Shown: positions 26,873 to 34,773, counted from the stretch's first letter. The stretch is DNA of 64,000 nucleotides from Sphingomonas taxi (GCF_000764535.1 NZ_CP009571.1:3596001-3660000); one strand, 5' to 3'. Numbers and translations are program-made. The notes: generated from the letters alone by a model not told the origin.

Positions 26873-27757
26873 TCAGCGTCGCCCGTCTCGCCGATGGTGC
26901 CACATCGGCGCGCCGGCGACCGGACTGCGGAAGCGCAGGACATGGTCCATCCGGATCGATCCGACGTAGAGCGTGCGGCGGTTCGGCCCGCCGAAGGCGA
27001 TGCTCGCCGGGAAATCCAGCAGCGACGCGTCCGGATCCTCGTACAGGCATTGCGCGATACCGTCCGGCGCGATCCGGTAGAGGGCGTTGCGCGTGACCTC
27101 CGTCACCCATAGCCCACCCTCGACGTCCCAGGCGAGACCGTCGACGATGGCGTTCGCGAACAGCGGGTCGGGGCCGAACGGCATGGCCGGGCCCAGCGTG
27201 CCGTCGGCGCCGATCGCCATCCGCACGACCCGGCCGCGCGCGGATTCGGCCAGATAGGCCCATCGCATCGGGGGATCGATGCGCAGCTCGTTGGCGAAGC
27301 ACAGGCCTTGGGCCATCAGCCGCGGGCCGTCGGCGCGCAGCGACAACACATAGCCGTCGGGGATCGGCGCATCGATCGCGCGCGAGCGCGGGACGGTTCG
27401 CGTCGAGACGGTGAGCCAGAGATCGCCGCGCGGGTCGCAATAGGGGAAGTTCACCGCGCCCAGCGGCTCGCCGTCGAACCGGTCGATCAACGGCATGCTG
27501 CTGCCGTCGGGTCGCAGGGCGTGCACCGTGCCGCTGTCGATGCCGGCGAGGATCAGCGTGCCGTCACGCCGTTGAGCCACGCCGTTGGTGGCGCCGCCGG
27601 GACAGGGAAGGTGCGTGCAGCGATCCATCGCGTCGATCCGAGTCACGCCGCCGCGCGCGTCGGAGACGAACACCGTGCCGTCGGCGGCGACGAGCACGCA
27701 TTCCGGCCGGCGCAGGTCGCGCCCGATCCGGCCGGCGGGTTTCAGCAGCGCAGGCAT
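26873..27757 (-). CDS. SMP-30/gluconolactonase family protein
   Basis: 294 residues from ATG 27757. Six-bladed propeller features: RRPECVLVAADGTVFVSDARGGVTRI at blade 1 (the metal-binding Glu in PEC), PGGATNGVAQRRDGTLILAG (Asn ligand), NFPYCDPRGDLWLTV (the usual P-x-x-D-x-x-G turn), ANAIVDGLAWDVEGGLWVTE (Asp ligand) and FPASIAFGGPNRRTLYVGS. A calcium- or zinc-dependent lactonase is the usual role; in aromatic clusters such proteins hydrolyse enol or sugar lactones. Starts eight bases after the FAD monooxygenase stop, same strand, so one operon. Confidence 0.85.
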   Translation of the reverse strand: MPALLKPAGRIGRDLRRPECVLVAADGTVFVSDARGGVTRIDAMDRCTHLPCPGGATNGVAQRRDGTLILAGIDSGTVHALRPDGSSMPLIDRFDGEPLGAVNFPYCDPRGDLWLTVSTRTVPRSRAIDAPIPDGYVLSLRADGPRLMAQGLCFANELRIDPPMRWAYLAESARGRVVRMAIGADGTLGPAMPFGPDPLFANAIVDGLAWDVEGGLWVTEVTRNALYRIAPDGIAQCLYEDPDASLLDFPASIAFGGPNRRTLYVGSIRMDHVLRFRSPVAGAPMWHHRRDGRR

Positions 27758-27765
27758 CGCCGGCG

Positions 27766-29241
27766 TCAGCCGGCGCCGGCGAGCGGGATGGTGCGCGTCA
27801 GGGCGTCGAGCGCCTCGGCAGTGCGCGCCGTGCCGAAAATATAATGGTCCGGGCGGATCAGCACCGCCGCGGCATCGATGGTCGCGAGATAGTCGTGCGC
27901 CGCGTCGGTGACGATCACCACGTCCGCCCTCGACCAGATGACGCGCGTCGCCGGATCGACGGTGTCGACGATGTCGGGACGCGCGAGCAGCACGAAGCGC
28001 AACGGTGCGGCATCGTCGAGCAATGTGCCGTCGCCCAGCCGCGGCTGGGGCGCGAGCGTGCCGGCGAGCGGATCGGCCGTCGCCGCGTCGCCGCCGAGCC
28101 GCGGTCGGATCGGCACCAGCACCTGCGGTTGCGCCAGCAACGTCGCATCCCGCACGCGGGCACGATCGGGATCGCGTTCCTGGATGATCGCGCCGATCCG
28201 GTTGGCCTCGGCGATATAGTGGGTGACGTGGGGGGCGAGTTCGGCCTGATAGGTGTCCAGCAGCGCCGGCGTCGCGCGACCCTCGATCACCCAGGCCAGC
28301 TTCCACGACAGATTGGCGGCGTCACGCAGACCGGCGCACAGACCCTGGCCGAGAAAGGGGGGCGTTTGATGCGCGGCGTCGCCGGCGATCAACAGCCGGC
28401 CGCTGCGCCATCGCGATGCGATGACGGAATTGAAGGTATAGACCACCGCGCGCTCCAGCTCGGCATCGTCGGGCGCGAGCCAGCGGCCCAGCAGCGCATG
28501 CACGTTTTCCGGCCGGGCGAAGTCCGCGGGGTCGTCGCCGGGCAGCAGCATGACCTCCCAGCGCCGGCGTCGACCCACTGCCTCGATATAGGTGAAGGGG
28601 CGGGCGGGATCGCAATATTGCACCGTGCCTTCGGGAAGATCGGGGGCATCCGGGCGGAGAATGAGGTCGGCGACGAGCCATCGTTCGGACGGGGCGAGCG
28701 TCCGGGTTTCCGCCCCGATCGCCTGTCGCACGCGCGACCGGGCGCCGTCGCAGCCGACCGCATAGCGTGCCCGGATAGGCGCGAGCGCGCCATCGGGGGC
28801 GGACGTGGTGAGCGTGACGCCGTCGTCATCCTGGGCGATGCCGGTGACCGTCCAGCCGAGCCGCAGGTCGATGCCCGCCACGGTCGCGGCACGCGCGCGC
28901 AGTGCGGCTTCGAGATCGGGCTGGTGAAAGCGATTGCTGTCGCGCCAGCCATGGATCCCCGGCTCGACCGGGCGCGGCCAGTCGATCAGCATTGCGCCAT
29001 CGGCATCCTCGAACCGCATGCGGCGATAGATGCCGAGATGCGGCGACAGCGCGTCGGCGGCGCCCGCGGTCTGCAGGATGCGCAAAGCCTCGCCGTCGAT
29101 ATGCGTGGCGCGCGGCAGGGGATAGGCCTCGGCGAACTGGTCCACCAGGACCACCCGCCGGCCTTGCCGCTCGAGCAGATTGGCCAGCGTTGCGCCGACC
29201 GGGCCACACCCGATGACGGCGACGTCGTAGATTGCGTTCAT
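27766..29241 (-). CDS. FAD-dependent aromatic hydroxylase (MhpA/PheA group A)
   Basis: 491 residues. Dinucleotide fold VAVIGCGPVGATLANLLERQG at residues ~7-27, middle motif YAVGCDGARSRVRQAIG (DG motif) and RLLIAGDAAHQTPPFLGQGLCAGLRDAANLSWKL (GD motif), all in the order of single-component NAD(P)H-dependent phenol hydroxylases. Closest in style to 3-(3-hydroxyphenyl)propionate hydroxylase, but shorter than MhpA (~554) because the C-terminal thioredoxin-like domain is reduced. Adds an OH ortho or para to a phenolic OH, making a catechol or hydroquinone. Operon with the VOC dioxygenase upstream and SMP-30 lactonase downstream. Confidence 0.9.
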   Translation of the reverse strand: MNAIYDVAVIGCGPVGATLANLLERQGRRVVLVDQFAEAYPLPRATHIDGEALRILQTAGAADALSPHLGIYRRMRFEDADGAMLIDWPRPVEPGIHGWRDSNRFHQPDLEAALRARAATVAGIDLRLGWTVTGIAQDDDGVTLTTSAPDGALAPIRARYAVGCDGARSRVRQAIGAETRTLAPSERWLVADLILRPDAPDLPEGTVQYCDPARPFTYIEAVGRRRRWEVMLLPGDDPADFARPENVHALLGRWLAPDDAELERAVVYTFNSVIASRWRSGRLLIAGDAAHQTPPFLGQGLCAGLRDAANLSWKLAWVIEGRATPALLDTYQAELAPHVTHYIAEANRIGAIIQERDPDRARVRDATLLAQPQVLVPIRPRLGGDAATADPLAGTLAPQPRLGDGTLLDDAAPLRFVLLARPDIVDTVDPATRVIWSRADVVIVTDAAHDYLATIDAAAVLIRPDHYIFGTARTAEALDALTRTIPLAGAG

Positions 29242-29267
29242 CGTTGCCCCGCGGCGATCCGAGGGCG

Positions 29268-29789
29268 TCAGAGCGTCGCGATGTCGCGCGCGACGTCGGC
29301 GCTCCATTGCCGCATCGGCGTGAAGCCGGGTGCCTTGCGACACATCGCCTCCGTCTGCGCGACGATCTCGTCTTCGGGCGCGGCGAGGTCGATCGTCGTG
29401 CGATGCGGCTGGGTGATGTACCAGGGCGTGTCGACATAGGCCTCGACGCGATTGCCGTCGGGATCGGGGAAATACACCGACCAGGCGATGCCGTGGGTCA
29501 GCGGTTCGAGGTTCGGCACACCCTCGTCGACCAGCTTCTTGTACACGCGCTGCAATTCGGCGAGCGTCTGCAGACGGAACGATAGCTGGTTCATCAGATG
29601 CTGGTCGCTGTCGGGCCGCCCGGTGACGAGCACGAGCTGGTGGTGCGACGTGGGGTCGGCGGTCAGGAACGCGATCGAACGGCTGTCGCTGCGCGCCTCG
29701 TCCGTCACCGCGAAACCGAAGATCTTCCGGTAGAAGGTCAGCATGCGGTCGAAATCGCTGACGTAAAGCCCGACGTGGCCAACTTCCAT
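29268..29789 (-). CDS. VOC-family ring-cleavage dioxygenase (extradiol type I fold)
   Basis: 173 residues, GGAGGG upstream of ATG 29789. One VOC module pair: MEVGHVGLYVSDFDRMLTFY with H5, HHQLVLV with H50, and FPDPDGNRVEAYVD with E116, matching the two-His-one-Glu metal site of one-domain extradiol dioxygenases. Full catechol 2,3-dioxygenases are ~300 residues, so this is a small member similar to BphC-related gene products seen beside MhpA-like hydroxylases. It would cleave the catechol made by the following gene's hydroxylase. First gene of the minus-strand operon, with the shared element (copy G) about 100 bp upstream. Confidence 0.82.
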   Translation of the reverse strand: MEVGHVGLYVSDFDRMLTFYRKIFGFAVTDEARSDSRSIAFLTADPTSHHQLVLVTGRPDSDQHLMNQLSFRLQTLAELQRVYKKLVDEGVPNLEPLTHGIAWSVYFPDPDGNRVEAYVDTPWYITQPHRTTIDLAAPEDEIVAQTEAMCRKAPGFTPMRQWSADVARDIATL

Positions 29790-29890
29790 GACGTCTACCC
29801 TCCGGATGCGCGCAGATGCCCTCGGCACGTGCGTCTGATCGCGGCGAGCTAGGCGGGCGGGGAGGGCGGCGTAAATCCGCATCGGGATGG

Positions 29891-29906
29891 CGTCCGCGGG
29901 GTGAAC
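29891..29906 (-). promoter_or_regulatory. shared 16-bp element, copy G (VOC dioxygenase operon)
   Basis: Read on the minus strand: GTTCAC-CCCG-CGGACG, 101 bp before the dioxygenase ATG and in the same direction as that operon. The only copy that serves a minus-strand operon, and it is reversed accordingly, which argues against chance. Confidence 0.55.
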
Positions 29907-29924
29907 CGCGGCCATCCGGCGGCG

Positions 29925-30695
29925 TCAGTCGCGCGCGTCGCGTTCGAGATTGCGTTCGATCTCGGTCTGCGCGCGCATCAATGCGGGGACGAACTGGTCG
30001 ATCCCCTCCTGCACCTTGATCGCGCGCGAGATCCAGGCGACGTCGATACAGGCGAGCACGCGACCGCGGAAGCGGACGGGGGCGGCGATCGAGGTGACGT
30101 GCGGATAGGCCAGCCGCTGTTCGAGCGCATAGCCCTTCTCGCGCACCGTCGCGAGCTGCGCGCGCGTCTGCGTCCCCACCCGTGCCTCCGGATCGACCGG
30201 ATCGCCGAACCGCTCGATATGGCGCAGGATCAGGTCCGTCTCCTGGTCGGGCGCGAACGCCAGATAGGCCCGTCCCAGCGCGCTCGTCAGCATCGAACGC
30301 GGTCGATCGTCGAAATTGCGCACGTCGATGCGGAACGGGTTTTCGAGGTGCATCGAGTCGCGACGGACCATCGCATAATCCTCGAACGTCGCGATCTCGC
30401 ACGTCCAGACGACTTCCTTCTGCAACTCGGCCAGCGTCGGCGTCGCGGTCCACAGCGCCCAGGCGCGATCGGTGAGGCCATTCTCCAGCGCGCGCACCGC
30501 GAAGGTCGGGTGATAGACCTTGTCCCCGTCGACGGAGACCAGACCGCTGGCGACCAGCGTTTCGAGAATGCGGTAGACGGTGGGACGCGACAGGCCGAGT
30601 TCGTTGGCGATCTGCTGGCAGGTCGTGCCGCCGGTGTCGCTGACGATGCGCAGCGCGCTTATCCCCCTGAACAGGGCGCGGATATTCTCGTTCAT
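29925..30695 (-). CDS. IclR-family transcriptional regulator
   Basis: 256 residues from ATG 30695. N-terminal winged helix with GGTTCQQIANELGLSRPTVYRILETLVASGLV, then the IclR effector domain including RSMLTSALGRAYLAFAP and the C-terminal AYPHVTSIAAPVRFRGRVLACIDVAW. Members of the PcaR/PobR/MhpR branch activate aromatic operons on binding a pathway acid. It is divergent from the racemase-thiolase-DUF35 operon (gap 30696-30852, with copy D of the shared element) and immediately upstream of the VOC operon on the same strand. With the IclR at 33859 it is one of two candidate proteins for the shared element. Confidence 0.92.
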   Translation of the reverse strand: MNENIRALFRGISALRIVSDTGGTTCQQIANELGLSRPTVYRILETLVASGLVSVDGDKVYHPTFAVRALENGLTDRAWALWTATPTLAELQKEVVWTCEIATFEDYAMVRRDSMHLENPFRIDVRNFDDRPRSMLTSALGRAYLAFAPDQETDLILRHIERFGDPVDPEARVGTQTRAQLATVREKGYALEQRLAYPHVTSIAAPVRFRGRVLACIDVAWISRAIKVQEGIDQFVPALMRAQTEIERNLERDARD

Positions 30696-30742
30696 CACGT
30701 GGATGTAAGCCTCCGCCCGAGCCGAGACCAGACGAAACCGGG

Positions 30743-30758
30743 ATACACCAGGCGGACG
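30743..30758 (+). promoter_or_regulatory. shared 16-bp element, copy D (racemase/retro-aldolase operon)
   Basis: ATACAC-CAGG-CGGACG, 94 bp before GTG 30853, same orientation, in the divergent gap beside the IclR gene. A weaker second copy, GGACAG-GTGT-CGGACC, lies at 30806-30821 closer to the start. Confidence 0.55.
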
Positions 30759-30852
30759 TTGCCGCGGAGGCATTGGCGTTGCCGCACGCGCGCCAGCACA
30801 GCGGGGGACAGGTGTCGGACCACGGCACGACGGGCTCGATTGGAGGGGCGAC

Positions 30853-31605
30853 GTGACCAACTTGGACCCCTCGCGGGCCTCGGACCCCTCGCGCGGCAAG
30901 GGCTTCGGCTGGCGGCTGCGGCTGGGCATGTTGCTGCCGTCGAGCAATCCGGTCGCCGAGCCCGAGATCACGCGCATCCTGCCCTCCGGCGTCTCGCTCA
31001 ACACGACGCGGTTGAAGCTGGCGGGCAGCACGCGCGAGGACCTTCTCGGCATGACCGAGGGCGTCGAGGCGGCGGTCGGCCTGCTGAGCGACGCCGGGAT
31101 CGATCGGCTGCTGTTCAACTGCACCGCGGTCTCGACGTTCGACCCGGAGATGGGAGAAGCGTTGCGATTGCGCATGGAGGCGGTCGCCGGACGCCCGGCG
31201 ATCAGCACCGCCGATGGCATCGTCGCGGCGATCAGGGCGCTGGGAGCGCGCCGCGTCATGATGATCTCGCCCTATATCGCGCCGGTCGTCGAGCGCGAGG
31301 TGGCGTTCCTCCGGCATTGCGGCGTCGAGGTCGTCCACGCCTCCGGCATGGGGTTGAAGGAGGGGCGCGCGATGTCCTCGGTCGAGCCCGGCGAATGGTA
31401 TCGGCAGGCGATGGACCAGGCCGGCAGCGGCGCGGACCTGTGCTTCCTCAGCTGCACCGCGATCCGCGTCTTCGGCATCATCGCCGACCTCGAACGCGAC
31501 CTCGGCATGCCGGTGATGACCAGCAACCAGGCGATGATCTGGTGGTGCCTGCGCGAGGCGGGCGTCCGCGATCCGCTGCCGTCGCTCGGCCGGCTCGCCG
31601 CATGA
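30853..31605 (+). CDS. maleate isomerase/arylmalonate decarboxylase family protein (Asp/Glu racemase superfamily)
   Basis: 250 residues from GTG 30853, with GGAGG upstream. Both catalytic cysteines of the superfamily are visible: FNCTAVSTFD (about residue 91) and LSCTAIRVFG (about residue 199), each followed by T-A. The N-terminal GMLLPSSNPVAEPEITRILP is the substrate-binding loop typical of maleate cis-trans isomerases, which turn maleate into fumarate without cofactor; arylmalonate decarboxylases have a single Cys. Two cysteines favour an isomerase. Within an aromatic island it may isomerise a maleyl-type ring-cleavage product. First gene of an operon leading into the thiolase-like/DUF35 pair. 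Confidence 0.8.
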   Translation: MTNLDPSRASDPSRGKGFGWRLRLGMLLPSSNPVAEPEITRILPSGVSLNTTRLKLAGSTREDLLGMTEGVEAAVGLLSDAGIDRLLFNCTAVSTFDPEMGEALRLRMEAVAGRPAISTADGIVAAIRALGARRVMMISPYIAPVVEREVAFLRHCGVEVVHASGMGLKEGRAMSSVEPGEWYRQAMDQAGSGADLCFLSCTAIRVFGIIADLERDLGMPVMTSNQAMIWWCLREAGVRDPLPSLGRLAA

Positions 31606-31627
31606 CCCGCCCCCTGGAGGAGTTTCG

Positions 31628-32779
31628 ATGAGCATTCGCGGCAAGGCCCATATCGCCGGGGTCTTCGAACATCCCGGACGCGATCTGCCCGATCATTCGG
31701 TGCAGCAGATCCATGCCGAATGCGCGATCGGCGCGCTGGCCGATGCCGGGCTGTCGATCCGCGATGTCGACGGCTATTTCTCGACCGGGCAACTGGGCTT
31801 CGGCGGCGTCTCGCTGACCGAATATCTCGGCCTGGCGCCGCGCTATGTCGATGCGACGTTCGTCGGCGGCTCGTCCTATCTGTCGCACGTCGGCCATGCG
31901 GCGGCGGCGATCGCGGCGGGCAAATGCCGCGTCGCGCTCATCACCCAGGGCGCCAAGGTGCGCGGCGTCATCCGCGGCAACAAACATACCGCCGACACAC
32001 CGGAATTTCCGTTCGAGACGGTATATGGCGAGACCAATGCGGGCATCTATGCGCTCGCCGCGCGGCGCCACATGCACGACTATGGCACGACCGCGGCGCA
32101 GCTCGCCGCCGCCAAGGTCACCGCCTCGGAATATGCGCAACACAATCCCGCTGCGCTGCTCAGGAAGCTGGTCACGGTCGACGACGTCGTCCATTCGCCG
32201 ATGATCGCCGACCCGCTGCACCGGCTCGACTGCTGCGTCGTCACGGATGGCGGTGGCGCGATCGTCGTCGTCGCGCCAGAGATCGCGCGCAGCCTCCAAC
32301 GCCGCTCGGTGACGGTCCTTGGCCATGGCGAGGCGATCCGGCATGGCGGTCGCGGCGCCATCGACTTCACCAGTACCGGCGCGACGATATCGGGGCCGAG
32401 CGCCTTGGCCGAGGCGGGCGTCGCGCTGGCCGACATCGATTATGCGTCGATCTACGATTCCTTCACGATCACCGTCATCATGACGCTGGAAGACCTCGGC
32501 TTCTGCAAGAAGGGGGAGGGCGGTGCGTTCGTCGCCAGCGGCGCGCTGCGCCGCGACGGTGCCATTCCCGTCAACACCGACGGCGGCGGGCTGTGCAACA
32601 ACCATCCCGGCTATCAGGGCGGTATGGTCAAGATCGTCGAGGCGGTGCGGCAGCTGCGCGGCGAGGCCCATGCCGAAACGCAGGTGCGCGACTGCGAACT
32701 GGCGATCGCGCACGGCACCGGCGGCGGCATGTCGCGGCAAGCCAGCGTCTCGCTGATACTCGGACGGGAGGACGCATGA
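31628..32779 (+). CDS. thiolase-fold protein without nucleophilic Cys (Ltp2-like retro-aldolase candidate)
   Basis: 383 residues, GGAGGA before the ATG. SCP-x/Ltp thiolase fold: PDHSVQQIHAECAIGALADAGLSIRDVDGYF, DATFVGGSSYLSHVGHAAAAI (about 75-95), SIYDSFTITVIMTLEDLGFC and HGTGGGMSRQASVSLI. At the place where thiolases have the nucleophilic Cys there is G-G-S-S, so Claisen chemistry is not expected. The same replacement is seen in Ltp2, which with a DUF35 partner performs a retro-aldol cleavage of steroid side-chain CoA esters. The next gene here is DUF35 and overlaps by 4 nt. Prediction: a C-C lyase acting on an aryl- or acyl-CoA aldol. Alternative: a non-catalytic lipid-transfer thiolase. 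Confidence 0.82.
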   Translation: MSIRGKAHIAGVFEHPGRDLPDHSVQQIHAECAIGALADAGLSIRDVDGYFSTGQLGFGGVSLTEYLGLAPRYVDATFVGGSSYLSHVGHAAAAIAAGKCRVALITQGAKVRGVIRGNKHTADTPEFPFETVYGETNAGIYALAARRHMHDYGTTAAQLAAAKVTASEYAQHNPAALLRKLVTVDDVVHSPMIADPLHRLDCCVVTDGGGAIVVVAPEIARSLQRRSVTVLGHGEAIRHGGRGAIDFTSTGATISGPSALAEAGVALADIDYASIYDSFTITVIMTLEDLGFCKKGEGGAFVASGALRRDGAIPVNTDGGGLCNNHPGYQGGMVKIVEAVRQLRGEAHAETQVRDCELAIAHGTGGGMSRQASVSLILGREDA

Positions 32780-33231
32780 TGGCCGATCCAACGACACGCG
32801 CCGGCCTGCCGACGCCGGCGCCCTATGTCTCGCCCGAGACCCGGCCGTTCTGGTCGGCGGCGAAGGCGGGCCGTCTGGTCCTGCCGTTCTGCACCGGATG
32901 CGGCGTGGCGATCTGGTATCCCAAGGCGTTCTGCAGCGCCTGCGGGTCGATGCACGTCGATTGGCGCGAGGCGTCGGGCCTCGCCACCGTCTACAGCCAC
33001 AGCCACGTCCATCGCGGCGAGGGCGCCTATCGCGAAGCCGGCAGTTTCGTTCTCGCCCTTGTCGACCTCGACGAGGGGCCGAGGGTGCTGACCAATATCG
33101 TCGACATCGACCCTGCCGACGTCGCGATCGGGCAGCGGGTGCAGGTCGTGTTCCACGACGCGGGCGACGAGGCATCGCTGCCCCGGTTCGCGCCGATGGC
33201 GCCGGCCCGGGCCGCGGCAGTCCACGATTGA
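32776..33231 (+). CDS. DUF35 OB-fold protein with zinc ribbon (ChsH2-C/Ltp2 partner type)
   Basis: 151 residues; ATG 32776 overlaps the previous stop (ATGA). N-terminal helix and zinc ribbon with C39-x2-C42 and C53-x2-C56 (FCTGCGVAIWYPKAFCSACGS), followed by the OB-fold GLATVYSHSHVHRGEGAYREAGSFVLALVDLDEGPRVLTNIVDI. This is the classic YbaK-unrelated DUF35/DUF35_N pair found beside SCP-x thiolases. In steroid catabolism the DUF35 domain binds and activates Ltp2 aldolase. Its coupling here is the main reason to read the upstream gene as a retro-aldolase. Confidence 0.88.
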   Translation: MMADPTTRAGLPTPAPYVSPETRPFWSAAKAGRLVLPFCTGCGVAIWYPKAFCSACGSMHVDWREASGLATVYSHSHVHRGEGAYREAGSFVLALVDLDEGPRVLTNIVDIDPADVAIGQRVQVVFHDAGDEASLPRFAPMAPARAAAVHD

Positions 33232-33255
33232 ACGAATCCCCAAAGGAGAAGTGAC

Positions 33256-33684
33256 GTGAAGATATCCCAGTCGATCAAGCTCGCGGCGCCGGCCGATACG
33301 GTGTGGACCTACGTCCGCGATTTCTACAATTTCGAGGAATGGCAGCCGCACATCGTCTCCACCGAAAAGGGCGAGAAGGATGGCGAGCGCGTCGTCAAGA
33401 TGGCGCGCGGCAACACCGTGCTCGATCGCATCGCGACGCTGGACGACGACCAGCGCATCCTCGCCTATGAAATGGTGCCCGACCAGATCCTGCCGCCCGG
33501 CGTGCCGCGCCTCGAGGGGTTCCTCGCGACGTTCAAGGTCAACGCGGCGGGCGAGAGCTCGCAGGTCGACTACAGCATCGCGGTCGAGATCCCCGATGCC
33601 ATGAAGGAGATGGCCGAGAAGGGCATCGGCGGCGATATCGCCGGCGCGCTCAAGGGGCTCGCCGACAAGTTCGGCACGGCCTGA
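33256..33684 (+). CDS. SRPBCC/START-like ligand-binding protein (polyketide cyclase fold)
   Basis: 142 residues from GTG 33256, AAAGGAG eight bases upstream. Helix-grip pattern: MKISQSIKLAAPADTVWTYVRDFYNFEEWQPHIVSTEKGEKDGERVVKM at the N-terminus and a long C-terminal helix (AMKEMAEKGIGGDIAGALKGLADKF). The family binds hydrophobic ligands and sometimes catalyses dehydration or cyclisation of polyketide-like compounds. No catalytic residue can be assigned. Last gene of the racemase/thiolase-like/DUF35 operon; may carry or process a hydrophobic intermediate. Confidence 0.82.
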   Translation: MKISQSIKLAAPADTVWTYVRDFYNFEEWQPHIVSTEKGEKDGERVVKMARGNTVLDRIATLDDDQRILAYEMVPDQILPPGVPRLEGFLATFKVNAAGESSQVDYSIAVEIPDAMKEMAEKGIGGDIAGALKGLADKFGTA

Positions 33685-33692
33685 CATCGCTG

Positions 33693-33734
33693 CGACACGG
33701 ATCGGACGAATGACCGATCGTCCGGTCCGTGTAC
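33693..33734. promoter_or_regulatory. paired, facing copies I and J of the shared element (also a strong hairpin)
   Basis: Plus strand 33693-33708: CGACAC-GGAT-CGGACG. Minus strand 33719-33734: GTACAC-GGAC-CGGACG (perfect consensus). Together they make an inverted repeat whose arms 33695-33709 and 33718-33732 match at 14 of 15 positions around an 8-nt loop. Lies 9 bp after the SRPBCC stop and 125 bp before the IclR start. It could be an autoregulatory double site, a transcription terminator, or both. Confidence 0.6.
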
Positions 33735-33858
33735 ATCGATCTTATCGAGTTAATACAACGACATAAGCCACTTGTGCGGATGACGGCGGGTTCCCCGGCG
33801 TTTGTGGCCCGCCCGTCGCCATGCTAGTCTCTCCGCCATAAAAGAACCTGGAGAGGTT

Positions 33859-34677
33859 ATGACATACAAGCATATCCGGTCACTCTCGCGTGGCATCGAG
33901 GTCTTGCGCTATTTGAACACCGTCGATGGTGCGCATCCCAGCGACATCTGCCGCAGCCTCGATCTGCCGCGCCCTACCGTTCACCGCATCCTCGAAACGC
34001 TCGGCGAGCTCACCCTGATCTATCAGGGGCCGTTCTCGCGCGAATTCCGCGTGTCGCCGAAGGTGCGCGAGCTCGCGCAGTCGCGCGACCAGTTCGGCCT
34101 CATCCGCCACGCGGCATGGCCGGCGATGCACGCGCTGACCTCGCAGGTCGTCTGGCCTTCGGACATCGCCGTGCCGCAGGACCATGCCATGCTGATCGTC
34201 GAATCGACGCACCGGATCAGCTCGATGTCCGCCGATATCGGCATGATCGGGCAATCGCGGCCGATGCTCGTCAGCCCGCTCGGCCTCGCCTATCTGAGCC
34301 ATTGCGGCGATGCGGCGCGCGACGCGATACTCGACGATCTCTATGCCACCGCCACGGCGGACGATGCGTTCGCGGACCGGGCGACGATCGAACGCGCGCT
34401 TGGCGACGGACGGCGTGACGGCTTCGTCATCTGCCACGATCTCGCGCATCGCCGGTGCGCGAGCATGGCGGTGCCGGTCCGCGTCGGCGGCGACGTCGTC
34501 GCCTGCATGAACGTCGTCTGGCATGCCGCCGAACTGACGTTCGACGAGGCGCGCGACCAGCTCGGCGGACCGCTCATGGCGGCGCGCGACCGGGTGGAGG
34601 AAAGCCTGCGCGACTTGATCCCCGCCGCCGCCCCCGGTCCGGACGGCGGACCGGGCTGGGCGCGGCTCGCCGCCTGA
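33859..34677 (+). CDS. IclR-family transcriptional regulator (second)
   Basis: 272 residues from ATG 33859 with GGAGAGG upstream; a longer in-frame start at 33802 has none. Winged helix MTYKHIRSLSRGIEVLRYLNTVDGAHPSDICRSLDLPRPTVHRILETL; effector domain with RPMLVSPLGLAYLSHCG and CASMAVPVRVGGDVVACMNVVWHA. The C-terminal ~20 residues are a Pro/Gly tail. Its promoter carries two facing copies of the shared element, the expected autoregulatory layout, which makes it a leading candidate for the island's master regulator. Aromatic acids are the usual ligands of this branch. Confidence 0.92.
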   Translation: MTYKHIRSLSRGIEVLRYLNTVDGAHPSDICRSLDLPRPTVHRILETLGELTLIYQGPFSREFRVSPKVRELAQSRDQFGLIRHAAWPAMHALTSQVVWPSDIAVPQDHAMLIVESTHRISSMSADIGMIGQSRPMLVSPLGLAYLSHCGDAARDAILDDLYATATADDAFADRATIERALGDGRRDGFVICHDLAHRRCASMAVPVRVGGDVVACMNVVWHAAELTFDEARDQLGGPLMAARDRVEESLRDLIPAAAPGPDGGPGWARLAA

Positions 34678-34681
34678 CGCC

Positions 34682-34697
34682 GTACACCAGCCGGACG
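34682..34697 (+). promoter_or_regulatory. shared 16-bp element, copy E (NADP oxidoreductase gene)
   Basis: GTACAC-CAGC-CGGACG, perfect consensus, ending 76 bp before GTG 34774, same orientation, starting 4 bp after the IclR stop codon. Confidence 0.6.
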
Positions 34698-34773
34698 GCC
34701 GGGGCGTGGCCATTGCTGGCCGGCGCCCCGGATGGACAGGTCGTCGCCGACCCTCACGCAAAGGATATGTTCG

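Noticed and set aside
29242..31644. The 1292-codon minus-strand frame from 31644 down to 27766 as a fusion protein
   Set aside because: Only its 27766-29241 part is a real gene (FAD hydroxylase); the rest overlaps the VOC, IclR and racemase genes in other frames and has no recognisable domain.
33693..33734. Simple transcription terminator only
   Set aside because: Both arms are copies of the 16-bp element found at other island promoters, so a regulatory role is more economical; termination is kept as an additional possibility.
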